NCBI GenBank assembly: GCA_036656795.1
Contig: JAVXHR010000021.1
Span: 1 to 31,593 of the forward strand
Length of the DNA: 31,593 bases
Direction: 5' to 3'
Origin: CAUPWF01 sp036656795
Lineage (GTDB): Bacteria; Bacillota; Clostridia; Lachnospirales; Lachnospiraceae
Of this stretch, positions 15,174 through 24,212 are shown piece by piece. Under the pieces are notes generated by a model. That model saw only the letters and a list, made by a program, of their open reading frames with translations. It made no database searches and was not told the origin of the DNA. The translations under genes and the position numbers were made by a program. Position 1 is the first letter of the stretch, and each line of letters opens with the position of its first letter.

Positions 15174-17126
15174 ATTAAGTTTTTCTAAAAAATCTGTTTC
15201 TGATAAAATTGGGATTCCAAGTTCTCTTGCCTTTTTATTCTTAGAAGAAGACGATGTTATATCATTATTGATAAGATATGTGGTCTTAGAGGTAACCGTT
15301 GCAGTCACCTTTCCTCCCTGCTGCTCAATGAGTTCTTTTATTTCATTGCGATTGGTAAAATGTTCTACACTTCCTGTAATCACAAAATTCATATTTCCAA
15401 ATATCCGTTCCCTTTCTTCTCCATTATTTTGTTGTATTTCCAGTTCTGCAAGCAACTTATTTACTTCCTTAGTATTCTTTTCATTTCCAAAAAACTCTAT
15501 GAATGCTTGTGCAATAACGGGACCAACCCCCACTATCTGTCCCAACTCGTCTGCAGATATTGTAAACAATCTATCTATATTATAATCGACTTCTTTGCAG
15601 ATAATCTTAGCATTAGATAACCCAATATTTGCAATTCCTAAACTGTAGATAAACTTTGGCAATGTTGTTTTGCGCGCTTTTTGAATGCTTGCCTGCAGGT
15701 TCATATAAGACTTTTGTCCATATCCATCCATCGACTGTATCTCATCGGCATATTGTTCTAGATGAAAGATGTCTGCATAATCTTTTATATATCCTTTTGC
15801 AATAAATTTTTCTAGTGTTGCCTCCGATAATCCTTCTACATTTAGTGCATCTCGACTAACAAACAATGCAAAAGATTTGATTTTCTTTGCTTGGCACTCT
15901 ACATTGGTACAATAAAGAGACTTGGCATTGGCCACTTGCTGAATGATTGTAGCACCCCCACAAACCGGGCAAATGGTTGGAATATCTTGCACACCACTTT
16001 TTGTAATGTTCTCTGCAATCTGTGGAATAATCATATTAGCCTTATAAACTCGAATTCTGTCTCCAATTCCCAATTCTAACTCTTCCATGATACTAATATT
16101 ATGAACACTGGCCCTGCTTACCGTTGTTCCCTCTAGTTCTACAGGTTCAAAAATCGCCACCGGATTAATCAGTCCCGTTCTTGATGGGCTCCATTCTATC
16201 TCTAATAACGTTGTTTCACAACTTTCATCAGCCCATTTAAAAGCATAGGAATCCCGTGGGAATTTAGCGGTATTCCCAAGAGATTGCCCATATGCAATAT
16301 CTTCATATACAAGCACCAATCCATCAGAAGGGAAATCATTATCTGTAATTTTTTTTGCAAAAAATCCCACTTTTTCTTCTACCGTATCACGTGTCACAAG
16401 ATAATGTTCTACCACTTCAAATCCTTGCTTTGCCAACCACTTCATCTGACAATTTCTAGAATTATGAAACTCAACACCTGCTGCACTTACAAGGGAAAAC
16501 GCAAAGAATTTCACCTGTCGATTTGCTGTAATCTCATTATTCAACTGACGCACAGAACCACTACACAAGTTTCTTGGATTTTTATATTTAGCATCTACGT
16601 CTTCAATTTCATGATTGATTCTTTCAAAATCGGAATATGCAATAATTGCTTCCCCTCGCAGGATCAATTCTCCTTGATATTCAATATGCAATGGCAGGTT
16701 TTTAAAGACTTTTGCATTATTAGTAACAACTTCTCCAATTTCTCCATTCCCCCTAGTCACCGCCTTATACAGTGTTCCCTCACGATAGGTAAGAACAATG
16801 GTCAATCCATCTAACTTCCACGACATAAGTGCTTTTTGATCCTGCAAAAACGATTTAAGTGCTTCTCGATCTTTTGTCTTATCCAAAGACAACATCGGTT
16901 TTTCATGTCTTTCTTTTGGTAATTCACTGAGCACTTCATATCCCACATGAGCAGTTGGGCTCATTGATAGCGTAGTTCCCAGCTCCTTTTCCAAGAAAAT
17001 CAATTCATCATAGAGCTTATCGTATTCATAATTACTCATCAATTCTTTTGCTTCTTGATAGTAAGCTTTTCCGGCCTTATTCAGAAGTAACACGAGTTCC
17101 TGCATACGTTGTTGTTTTATATTCAT
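15165..17126 (-). CDS. ligA: NAD+-dependent DNA ligase (LigA family, probably a paralogue)
   Basis: A 653-residue NAD-dependent DNA ligase that seals nicks. Domain Ia (YDKLYDEL) precedes the adenylation domain, with the nucleotidyl-accepting lysine K104 in KLDG. An OB fold, a four-Cys zinc finger (CPVC then CTNVEC, about 380-405), helix-hairpin-helix repeats and a C-terminal BRCT domain (about 575-653) follow. All parts are present and the length is normal. Several motifs drift from the housekeeping consensus: TRGDG reads TRGNG, and the segment after PMLSL is DKTKD. This suggests the second ligase copy found in some Clostridia rather than the only one. Its ATG shares a base with the rluF stop (TAATG), so translation is coupled. 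Confidence 0.93.
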   Translation of the reverse strand: MNIKQQRMQELVLLLNKAGKAYYQEAKELMSNYEYDKLYDELIFLEKELGTTLSMSPTAHVGYEVLSELPKERHEKPMLSLDKTKDREALKSFLQDQKALMSWKLDGLTIVLTYREGTLYKAVTRGNGEIGEVVTNNAKVFKNLPLHIEYQGELILRGEAIIAYSDFERINHEIEDVDAKYKNPRNLCSGSVRQLNNEITANRQVKFFAFSLVSAAGVEFHNSRNCQMKWLAKQGFEVVEHYLVTRDTVEEKVGFFAKKITDNDFPSDGLVLVYEDIAYGQSLGNTAKFPRDSYAFKWADESCETTLLEIEWSPSRTGLINPVAIFEPVELEGTTVSRASVHNISIMEELELGIGDRIRVYKANMIIPQIAENITKSGVQDIPTICPVCGGATIIQQVANAKSLYCTNVECQAKKIKSFALFVSRDALNVEGLSEATLEKFIAKGYIKDYADIFHLEQYADEIQSMDGYGQKSYMNLQASIQKARKTTLPKFIYSLGIANIGLSNAKIICKEVDYNIDRLFTISADELGQIVGVGPVIAQAFIEFFGNEKNTKEVNKLLAELEIQQNNGEERERIFGNMNFVITGSVEHFTNRNEIKELIEQQGGKVTATVTSKTTYLINNDITSSSSKNKKARELGIPILSETDFLEKLNLL

Positions 17127-17908
17127 TATAGATTCCTACTTTCCGGGATAATGGTGTTATTGGACGATTCTCGAATCAATTCATATAGAACATTCATCTC
17201 TTGATCTGTGACTTTGCGATAAGCCCCCTTTTCCAAATTTCCTAATTTGATGTTCATAATCCTAGTTCTGACTAATTTTGTCACTTGATATCCAAGTGTT
17301 TCACACATTCTTCGTATCTGTCGATTAAGTCCCTGTGTCAGGATAATTCGAAACGTATATTTTCCAATCCGTGTCACCTCACACGGACGAGTCACCGTAT
17401 CTAAAATCGGAACCCCTTTAGACATATGTTGCAGAAAGGCTTCTGTAATTGGTTTTTGAACCGTTACAACATATTCCTTTTCATGCTGATTACCCGCGCG
17501 CATCATCTTATTAATAATATCTCCATTATTAGTCATTAGAATAAGTCCTTCGGAATCTTTGTCTAATCGTCCAATATACGTGATTCGTGTTGGGTATTTT
17601 AGATATTGTATAATATTATGTTTTTCTTTCTTTTCTTCTGTACACACAATTCCTATTGGTTTATTTACAGCCAATAGAACCATCTCATCTTTTCCGGTGA
17701 TTATTTTTTTTCCAACTTTAATCTCTTGAGCATTACTTACCCGCATGCCCATTTCCGCAGGTTTTGAATCTACATATACTCGTCCACTTTCAATCAATTT
17801 ATCCGCCTCACGTCTAGAACACACTCCGGCATCACTTAAAAATTTATTTAACCGTATGTTCCCACATTGGTTTTTATCTTTATATTCTTGTTTTATCTTA
17901 TTTATCAC
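17126..17908 (-). CDS. rluF: 23S rRNA pseudouridine synthase, RluF type
   Basis: A 260-residue RNA-modifying enzyme; E. coli RluF makes pseudouridine at 23S rRNA position 2604. An N-terminal S4 RNA-binding domain (RLNKFLSDAGVCSRREAD, about 19-36) is followed by the RsuA/RluB/E/F catalytic domain, with the active Asp in GRLDKDSEGL (about 113-122). The stretch NKMMRAGNQHEKEY is the most RluF-like part. The start is GTG at 17908, with GGAG 8 bases upstream; no ATG fits. The stop overlaps the start of ligA. The divergent gene is a MATE exporter. Confidence 0.92.
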   Translation of the reverse strand: MINKIKQEYKDKNQCGNIRLNKFLSDAGVCSRREADKLIESGRVYVDSKPAEMGMRVSNAQEIKVGKKIITGKDEMVLLAVNKPIGIVCTEEKKEKHNIIQYLKYPTRITYIGRLDKDSEGLILMTNNGDIINKMMRAGNQHEKEYVVTVQKPITEAFLQHMSKGVPILDTVTRPCEVTRIGKYTFRIILTQGLNRQIRRMCETLGYQVTKLVRTRIMNIKLGNLEKGAYRKVTDQEMNVLYELIRESSNNTIIPESRNL

Positions 17909-17979
17909 AATTTATTCTCCACTTCTATGATCTCTTAATATTTTATTGTAACATGTGTGTTTCTTGATTACCATTTCTT

Positions 17980-17996
17980 TTGAAATAAATTTTCAA
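17980..17996. promoter_or_regulatory. Inverted repeat between rluF and the first MATE gene
   Basis: TTGAAA and TTTCAA form a perfect 6+5+6 inverted repeat, 8 bases upstream of the MATE -35 box. It could be an operator, but AT-rich repeats of this size arise by chance. Confidence 0.3.
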
Positions 17997-18004
17997 GGTT
18001 ATAC

Positions 18005-18033
18005 TAGCCATTATACCAACAATCTAGTACAAT
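18005..18033 (+). promoter_or_regulatory. Promoter of the first MATE gene
   Basis: TAGCCA (18005-18010), 17-base spacer, TACAAT (18028-18033). AAGGAG lies at 18051-18056, just before the ATG at 18063. Confidence 0.5.
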
Positions 18034-18062
18034 AAGAACATATATATATAAAGGAGTTCGTT

Positions 18063-19391
18063 ATGCAAATAAAATCTTTGACCACCGCACCTATATTCAA
18101 ACTTTTTTTCCGTTATCTAATTCCATCAATTTGTGGAACAATGGTAACTTCAATTTACGTACTTGCAGATACAATTGTCATCGGAAAAGGCCTCGGCATC
18201 GATGCCATGGCTGCTCTGAATATTATTCTTCCTATTTTCAATCTTTTTTTTGGAACCGGTCTGCTGTTTGGTGTTGGTGGCTCTGTTCTAATGTCAATCT
18301 GCCGAGGTCGAGGAGATTATGAGGCAGGCAATACTTACTTTACAATTTCATTGTTGTTAAACTCTATAGCACTTTTGTTCTGGATGATACTAGGCGTTAC
18401 ACATATCGAAGAAATTGTTAGATTTTTAGGGGCTACTGATGTTACTATGCCTTATATTATGAGTTATATACCTTATGTAATATGGGGAATGGGAGTGTTC
18501 TTTTTTTCTTCCTTCTTGCAGACATTCATCCGAAATGATGGAGCACCAAAACTCGCAATGATTGCTGTCATTACCGGTGGTATTCTTAATGTTATCCTTG
18601 ATTGTCTCTTTGTCTTTACCTTTCATATGGGAATGGCCGGTGCTTCCATTGCAAGTGTAATTGGTGCATTTGTAACTGTATGCATTCTATGTACCCATTT
18701 TTTCTCTAAACACAATGGATTACACCTATGTCTAAAAGGATTTCGTATCTTACATATACGTTATATATTTGGAAATGGATTGACTAGCTTCTTGACAGAA
18801 ATGTCTTATGGCATTGTCATGTTTATCTTTAACCTCCAGCTAATTCGATATGTTGGCGATATTGGTGTCAGTGTATTTGGCATTATTACCAACACTGTTA
18901 TTGTAGTCAATTGTCTCTGCAACGGAATTAATCAAGCCGCACAACCTATTATCTCCACTAATTTTGGAGCAGGATTATATTCCCGTACGCATCAAGTGCA
19001 ATCACTTGGGTTGAAAACCGCTGCTATTATTTGTTCTGTTCCAACGCTAATCGGGTTATTTTTTCCCAAACTATTTGTTTCTATTTTTCTCAATCCCAAT
19101 GAACAAATTCTCGCATTAGCTCCTACCGCTATTCGAATTATGTTCCTCGCCTTTGTTGGAATCGGATTAAATATGTTTATCATTAGTTATTTCCAATCCA
19201 CTATACAATCTATGTATTCTTTGGGGCTATGCCTGCTTCGAAGTTGCATTTTAAGTGTAATCTTGGTGTATCTTCTCCCCATGTTCTTTGGTGTCAATGG
19301 AATTTGGATTGCCTCGCCACTTGCTGAGATTCTTTCTCTGTCCATGGGATTGTATCTACTTAAAAAAACTACCAAGGGGGAATTAGCATGA
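18063..19391 (+). CDS. MATE family multidrug/sodium efflux transporter
   Basis: A 442-residue membrane transporter with about 12 helices and the two-fold MATE architecture. The first half has PSICGTMVTSIYVLADTIVIG, typical of helix 1 of the clostridial (DinF/NorM-related) branch, and the second half starts near 225. Such proteins export cationic drugs or metabolites using Na+ or H+; the substrate is unknown. The stop overlaps the start of the next gene by four bases (ATGA). It is unrelated in detail to the second MATE gene at 19865, so the two are not a recent tandem duplication. Confidence 0.93.
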   Translation: MQIKSLTTAPIFKLFFRYLIPSICGTMVTSIYVLADTIVIGKGLGIDAMAALNIILPIFNLFFGTGLLFGVGGSVLMSICRGRGDYEAGNTYFTISLLLNSIALLFWMILGVTHIEEIVRFLGATDVTMPYIMSYIPYVIWGMGVFFFSSFLQTFIRNDGAPKLAMIAVITGGILNVILDCLFVFTFHMGMAGASIASVIGAFVTVCILCTHFFSKHNGLHLCLKGFRILHIRYIFGNGLTSFLTEMSYGIVMFIFNLQLIRYVGDIGVSVFGIITNTVIVVNCLCNGINQAAQPIISTNFGAGLYSRTHQVQSLGLKTAAIICSVPTLIGLFFPKLFVSIFLNPNEQILALAPTAIRIMFLAFVGIGLNMFIISYFQSTIQSMYSLGLCLLRSCILSVILVYLLPMFFGVNGIWIASPLAEILSLSMGLYLLKKTTKGELA

Positions 19392-19870
19392 TTGCTTTAG
19401 AATTAACAGAAGTAAAAGAATGTATGGCAAAACTATTGTTGTCTGATACATTTGATCCATTCTTGTTTATAGAAGGTACCATTACCACATTCAACACATT
19501 TACCATAGATGGCTATCTACACAAAGAATTCTTTGAAGAGAAACCAGAATGTAACTACTCCTATTGGAGTGAATTACGCGGTTATTGCCTCTCACTAATC
19601 AAAGGAAAACGTACCCCACTTAATTTCAAATTTGTGTATGGATATGCTTCGGAACAAATCGCAATATTATTAGAGAAAAAGGAACTTTTATTTTCCTTAT
19701 CAGATGTACAGGGACTTTACCTTAATATTCGCTATGACGGAAGTTCGCTCCAATGTATTACCGGCACATCTATGAATACTTTCACCATGGATAAATCTCT
19801 AGAACAGGAATGGGATACCATGGTAAAACAATTTTTTTCCAAAAAAGAAATCGCCTACGAAGAACTATAG
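19388..19870 (+). CDS. DUF5721-like protein of unknown function
   Basis: A 160-residue soluble protein. It resembles the uncharacterised DUF5721 family of Lachnospiraceae in its N-terminal pattern (EVKECMAKLLLSDTFDPFLF, then TTFNTFTIDG). No catalytic motif or membrane segment was recognised. Its ATG overlaps the MATE stop (ATGA), so the two are translationally coupled and possibly functionally linked. Its own stop lies inside a terminator hairpin and its last codons overlap the end of the convergent MATE gene by 6 bases. The family assignment is from memory and should be treated as probable. Confidence 0.8.
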   Translation: MIALELTEVKECMAKLLLSDTFDPFLFIEGTITTFNTFTIDGYLHKEFFEEKPECNYSYWSELRGYCLSLIKGKRTPLNFKFVYGYASEQIAILLEKKELLFSLSDVQGLYLNIRYDGSSLQCITGTSMNTFTMDKSLEQEWDTMVKQFFSKKEIAYEEL

Positions 19871-19884
19871 GCGATTCTTTTTTT
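19841..19884. terminator. Bidirectional terminator embedded in two overlapping gene ends
   Basis: AATCGCCTA (19849-19857) pairs with TAGGCGATT (19868-19876). CTTTTTTT follows on plus and TTTCTTTTTT on minus. The right arm begins at the stop codon of the DUF5721-like gene, while the stop of the convergent MATE gene is in the loop. One structure therefore ends both transcripts within coding sequence. Confidence 0.85.
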
Positions 19885-21187
19885 GATATCGAAAGAACAA
19901 TACTAGCGTAATGGCAAAACACATTCCCTCTGAAAGCGTTGGTGCCCACCAGATCCCCATTCCTCCAAATAGAGATGTCAATATTACTAAACTTACAATC
20001 ATTGTAATTAAACCTCTTGCAATTGAGATCGTAAGGGCTGATATCGGTTGTTCCACTGCCGTAAAATACCCACCAATGACCACGTTAAACCCTACCACTG
20101 CAAAGGAGAGACTAAAAATACGAAATACTTGTACTGAGTACGCACGTAATTCCGCTAATTCCGGTGATATAAATAGCGAAACAATCCACTTGGTACCTAA
20201 CATACTGCCTGCTACTGAAACTACGGAAAGCACAACTACCGCTACCAGACCGTAACGCAACAATTTCTTACATTTATCAAGACGTTGCTGTCCATAATAA
20301 TAACTGATTAGTGGTTGGTAGCCCTGCGCAACCCCTGCCATGGACATTACAATAATGGAATTTACATAGGAGATAATTGTATAACTAACAAGTGCATCTT
20401 CATTGATATATCGTAAGATGGCTTGATTAAAGAAAAAGATAATAATTCCCGCAGAAAATTCTGTAATACCAGATGGCAATCCATTCTTGAATTCTCGCCA
20501 TATCAAAGGAAGATTCCATTTGAATTTTGCAAATCTTAACGTTCCACATCTTCCCATAAAGTGTCTAAGATACAATATAATAACTGCTATCTGAGAGATT
20601 CCCGTTGCAAATGCCGCACCAAAAACACCTTTATGCAATACCATTACAAAGACATAATCCAGCACACAATTTAACAAAGCACCAAATATAACAATCATGG
20701 TCGCCGTCTTTGGATAACCATCTGCCTTAATTAATGTCTCAAAAGAATAGGATACGACAAAGGCCGCGGCAAATGGTGCAATTGTACCAATATACTCTTT
20801 TACATATCCAAGATTTGCTTCTGTTGCCCCCAAAAACAGCGCTATCTCTTCCAAATTCAAAGCTACCACCACCGAGATAATCACCGATAGAACAAGCAAC
20901 ATAATAATATTCTGTGTAAACACTTCATTGGCCCGTTTTAATTTGTTTTCTCCCATTAGAATCGCAACTACCGTAGACGTTCCCACCGCAAATAATATGG
21001 AGATGGAAAATAACCCCGCTACAAATGGAAATGAGATATTCACCGCTGTAAGGGCCATTTCAGATACACCCTTTGCAACAAATAATCCATCTACCATTGT
21101 ATAAAGTGTAAATACCCATTGGGCAATAATGGACGGTATAATAAATCTTAAAAAATCACTCTTTAATGACTTGCCTTCTATCTTCAT
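19865..21187 (-). CDS. MATE family efflux transporter under a MerR-type promoter
   Basis: A 440-residue MATE exporter with about 12 helices. The N-terminal region IIPSIIAQWVFTLYTMVDGL and the internal repeat beginning near 235 (LPSGITEFSAGI) mark the two halves. The substrate is probably a drug or organic cation and is not readable from sequence. The ATG at 21187 has GAGGAT upstream. The promoter at 21242-21272 has the 19-base spacer and central dyad characteristic of MerR activation, and the divergent neighbour is a BmrR-like MerR protein. Expression is thus probably induced by a compound sensed by that regulator. The gene end overlaps the convergent DUF5721-like gene. Confidence 0.93.
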   Translation of the reverse strand: MKIEGKSLKSDFLRFIIPSIIAQWVFTLYTMVDGLFVAKGVSEMALTAVNISFPFVAGLFSISILFAVGTSTVVAILMGENKLKRANEVFTQNIIMLLVLSVIISVVVALNLEEIALFLGATEANLGYVKEYIGTIAPFAAAFVVSYSFETLIKADGYPKTATMIVIFGALLNCVLDYVFVMVLHKGVFGAAFATGISQIAVIILYLRHFMGRCGTLRFAKFKWNLPLIWREFKNGLPSGITEFSAGIIIFFFNQAILRYINEDALVSYTIISYVNSIIVMSMAGVAQGYQPLISYYYGQQRLDKCKKLLRYGLVAVVVLSVVSVAGSMLGTKWIVSLFISPELAELRAYSVQVFRIFSLSFAVVGFNVVIGGYFTAVEQPISALTISIARGLITMIVSLVILTSLFGGMGIWWAPTLSEGMCFAITLVLFFRYQKKNRL

Positions 21188-21241
21188 GCTCGATCCTCTT
21201 TCTCTTCTTTTAAAACTTTTATTTTTTTCACTTGTTATTGC

Positions 21242-21272
21242 ACTATAAACCTTAGTATAATACTAAGGTCAA
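21242..21272 (-). promoter_or_regulatory. MerR-type promoter/operator of the MATE gene
   Basis: On the minus strand TTGACC (21267-21272) and TATAGT (21242-21247) are 19 bases apart, longer than the usual 17. The spacer holds a 21-bp dyad (21249-21269) with perfect 10-base arms ACCTTAGTAT and ATACTAAGGT. This is the arrangement on which MerR proteins act by twisting the DNA. Confidence 0.85.
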
Positions 21273-21354
21273 GGTTTAATTTAATTTTACTGAAAATACA
21301 AGTATCTATATTTGCTTAAATCAATCCATTTAGAAGAAAGGATGGTGCTACATT

Positions 21355-22146
21355 ATGAAACACTACTATAAGATAGGAGAGATATCGGAGTTATATCATA
21401 TTGGACCCGACTCCCTTCGTTATTATGAAGAATTGGGAATCTTAATGCCCAAGCGCGATACCAACGGATATCGTATGTATAGCATACACGATCTCTGGCG
21501 ACTGAATGTTATCCGTGATCTACGAAGTTTGGGATTCTCTATGGCCAGAATCAAAGAATACATGGACCACCGCAGCATTGAAACTACTGAAGAACTTTTG
21601 GAAGAAGAATTAGAGATTATTACACAGAAAATACAAGTTTTAACAGAATTAAAAGATAATGTAACAACAAGGCTTGACACCATTAAGGAAACAAAGCAAC
21701 ACCCTATTGGTGTTATTACTAAAACATATATTCCTCTCAGGCACTGTCATATGATACATTCCGGTTATGAGTTAGATGATGAGATGGATATGCTTATCAA
21801 ACAACTGCTAAATCGTGACAAAAGTAATCTGTATATTATCGGCAACAATCGAATTGGTTCTATGATTCATCAAGACAGTATTTTCGCAAAAAAATATCGT
21901 GATTATGAAAGCGTATTTATTATTGATAAACATGGGACCGATACCTTGCCATCAGGTAACTATCTCACCCTTTGCTACCATGGAGATTCTAACCAAAACA
22001 CAACCTACATCCCTCAATTGCTTGAATATGCAAAAAAACAGAACCTCATTCCTGCAGGTCCTGTTCTTGAGTTATTATGGGTTGATATCCATCAAGCAGC
22101 TAATTTGGAAGAACACATTACCGAATTGCAACTTCCATTGCTTTAG
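21355..22146 (+). CDS. MerR family transcriptional activator, BmrR-like
   Basis: A 263-residue regulator. The N-terminal winged helix (about 4-72) has the MerR signature YKIGEISELYHIGPDSLRYY followed by LGILMPKRDTNGYRMYS. A coiled-coil dimer helix runs at about 80-112. The C-terminal 150 residues are a GyrI/BmrR-like effector domain, suited to binding hydrophobic cations rather than metals, since no metal-binding cysteine loop is present. It diverges from the MATE exporter and probably activates it through the 21-bp dyad. AAGGA lies about 11 bases before the ATG, so its own translation may be modest. Confidence 0.92.
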   Translation: MKHYYKIGEISELYHIGPDSLRYYEELGILMPKRDTNGYRMYSIHDLWRLNVIRDLRSLGFSMARIKEYMDHRSIETTEELLEEELEIITQKIQVLTELKDNVTTRLDTIKETKQHPIGVITKTYIPLRHCHMIHSGYELDDEMDMLIKQLLNRDKSNLYIIGNNRIGSMIHQDSIFAKKYRDYESVFIIDKHGTDTLPSGNYLTLCYHGDSNQNTTYIPQLLEYAKKQNLIPAGPVLELLWVDIHQAANLEEHITELQLPLL

Positions 22147-22159
22147 ATGGTAATACTTC

Positions 22160-23374
22160 CTATAGTGTTTTGATTCTTTCAATGGCTGCTAGCGTATTCT
22201 CATATGTTCCGAATGCCGTTAAGCGAAAATATCCTTCTCCACTCGGTCCAAAACCAGAACCCGGAGTTCCAACGATTCCGACTGTTTCCAATAGATAATC
22301 GAAGAACTCCCAAGAGGTCATCTTATCCGGAGTTTTGAGCCATATATATGGGGCATTCACCCCACCTGACACTGAATAACCTGCACCATTTAATCCATCA
22401 TAGATGATTTTTGCATTCTTCATATAATATGCAATCTGAGCCTTTAGTTGTTCCTCTCCTGCTTTAGAATAAACTGCCTCCCCCGCACGTTGAACAATAT
22501 AAGGTGCCCCATTATATTTAGTACCATGTCGTCTTGCCCATAAAGAGTGTAGTGTAACATCTCCTGACTTTAACTCTTTGGGGATAACTGTTGCACCCAA
22601 ACGAACTCCGGTAAATCCGGCTTTTTTTGAAAAACTACGTAATTCAATTGCACAAGTTCTGGCCCCTTCGCATTCATAGATTGTATGAGGAACATCTTCT
22701 TCTGATATATATGCCTCATATGCTGCATCATAGATAATCACTGCTCCAACTTGATTAGCATAATCTACCCATACCTGCAATTCTTTTTTCGTAATTGCGG
22801 AACCGGTTGGATTATTCGGAAAACATAAGTAAATTAAATCAGGAACCTCTTTTGGTAATTCCGGTGCAAAATTAGTCTCTTGAGTACATGGCATATAGAT
22901 TACATCACTCCAAGTTTCTTTTCTTACATCATATGTGCCGGTACGTCCGGCCATTACATTGGTATCTACATAAACTGGATAGACAGGATCACACACTGCA
23001 ATTTTATTATCCACGCTAAAAATTTCTTGAATATTTCCCGAATCTCCCTTGGCTCCGTCTGAGATAAATATCTCGTCTGCATCAATCTTGCAGCCACGTT
23101 CTTGATAATCGTGTTGAGCCATTGCACTTCTTAAGAATTCATACCCTTTATCCGGTGCATACCCATGAAAAGTTGCTGCATCTCCCATCTCATCTACTGC
23201 CATATGCAAGGACTCTATAATTGCTGGTACAATTGGCTGTGTAACATCTCCAATTCCAAGTCGTATAATCTCTTTCTCTGGGTGCGCTTGAGTATATGTT
23301 GCTACTTTTTTCCCTATCGTTGCAAATAAATAGCTTCCTTGTAATTTTAAATAATTATCATTAATTTTAAACAT
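22160..23374 (-). CDS. dapL: LL-diaminopimelate aminotransferase
   Basis: A 404-residue PLP enzyme of the class I/II aminotransferase fold. It makes LL-diaminopimelate directly from tetrahydrodipicolinate and glutamate, skipping the acylated intermediates. The Schiff-base lysine is K250 in SFSKKAGFTGVRLG. LCFPNNPTG (about 183-191) and YDAAY (about 215-219) contact the cofactor. HGYAPDKGYEFLR near 70-82 is typical of DapL. It follows dapF by 21 bases, and the pair gives the last two steps to meso-diaminopimelate for peptidoglycan and lysine. It converges on the MerR gene with only 13 bases between stops and no obvious terminator. Confidence 0.96.
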   Translation of the reverse strand: MFKINDNYLKLQGSYLFATIGKKVATYTQAHPEKEIIRLGIGDVTQPIVPAIIESLHMAVDEMGDAATFHGYAPDKGYEFLRSAMAQHDYQERGCKIDADEIFISDGAKGDSGNIQEIFSVDNKIAVCDPVYPVYVDTNVMAGRTGTYDVRKETWSDVIYMPCTQETNFAPELPKEVPDLIYLCFPNNPTGSAITKKELQVWVDYANQVGAVIIYDAAYEAYISEEDVPHTIYECEGARTCAIELRSFSKKAGFTGVRLGATVIPKELKSGDVTLHSLWARRHGTKYNGAPYIVQRAGEAVYSKAGEEQLKAQIAYYMKNAKIIYDGLNGAGYSVSGGVNAPYIWLKTPDKMTSWEFFDYLLETVGIVGTPGSGFGPSGEGYFRLTAFGTYENTLAAIERIKTL

Positions 23375-23395
23375 CTATTATCTCCTTATGTAATT

Positions 23396-24199
23396 CTAAG
23401 ACTCTTCTTCCAATATTCCTTCAAAAACAGTTGTTGCAGATCCTGTCATATAGACATGACCATCTTCTAGCTTCCAACAGATAAATAAGTCTCCACCTAA
23501 TAATCTAATGGTAATCTCTCTATCTGTCAAGTGATTCAATACACTTGCTACTGCTACTGCGCAAGCGCCTGTACCACAAGCCATTGTTTCACCAGCTCCT
23601 CGTTCCCATACACGCATCTCCACACAATGCGCATCTATTCTATGCGCAAATTCAATATTAGTGCGTTCCCGAAATCTTCTATGATATTCTAATTGAGGAC
23701 CAATTTTCTGAAGATTTAATTTATAAATATCCTCTTGGTAAATGACTGCATGAGGATTTCCCATGGATAACTCTGTAATCTGATATTCCATACCTAACAC
23801 CTTAATTGGTTCATTAATTGCCAATATAATCGGAACTCCCATATCTACGGTTACATTAGCTACCTTTTGATGTTCTAAAAGCATCTGTACCGTCTTAATT
23901 CCTGAAAGGGTTTCAATTGTTATCGTCGTCTTTCTTGTCAGATGATGATCATATACATATTTCGCTACACAGCGAATTCCATTTCCACACATCTTTCCTT
24001 GGGAGCCATCCAAATTGTACATCTTCATCTTAAAATCAGCAACTTGGGAAGAACATATTAATATCAAACCATCAGCTCCAATGCCTCGATGTCTATCGCT
24101 GATTCGCTGTGCCATCTCTTTCGGGTTCTTTATTGTCTCTTCTGTGCAATTCACATATACATAGTCATTTCCCAGACCATGCATCTTCGTAAATCTCAC
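23396..24199 (-). CDS. dapF: Diaminopimelate epimerase
   Basis: A 267-residue cofactor-free epimerase converting LL- to meso-diaminopimelate. Both catalytic cysteines are present: C71 in MCGNGIRC and C208 in ACGTGA. The start MRFTKMHGLGND is typical. The start is GTG 24199: AAGGGG lies 8 bases upstream of it but would sit directly against the earlier GTG at 24208, so the shorter form is preferred. It lies 13 bases after the aldo-keto reductase and 21 bases before dapL, in one operon with a promoter at 25905-25933. Confidence 0.96.
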   Translation of the reverse strand: MRFTKMHGLGNDYVYVNCTEETIKNPKEMAQRISDRHRGIGADGLILICSSQVADFKMKMYNLDGSQGKMCGNGIRCVAKYVYDHHLTRKTTITIETLSGIKTVQMLLEHQKVANVTVDMGVPIILAINEPIKVLGMEYQITELSMGNPHAVIYQEDIYKLNLQKIGPQLEYHRRFRERTNIEFAHRIDAHCVEMRVWERGAGETMACGTGACAVAVASVLNHLTDREITIRLLGGDLFICWKLEDGHVYMTGSATTVFEGILEEES

Positions 24200-24212
24200 A
24201 TCTTGCACCCCT

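Noticed and set aside
18063..21187. Tandem duplication of the two MATE genes
   Set aside because: They are convergent, differ throughout their sequences and have different partners and promoters.
24200..24208. dapF start at GTG 24208
   Set aside because: The AAGGGG site directly abuts this codon; GTG 24199 has 8-base spacing and gives the typical DapF N-terminus.
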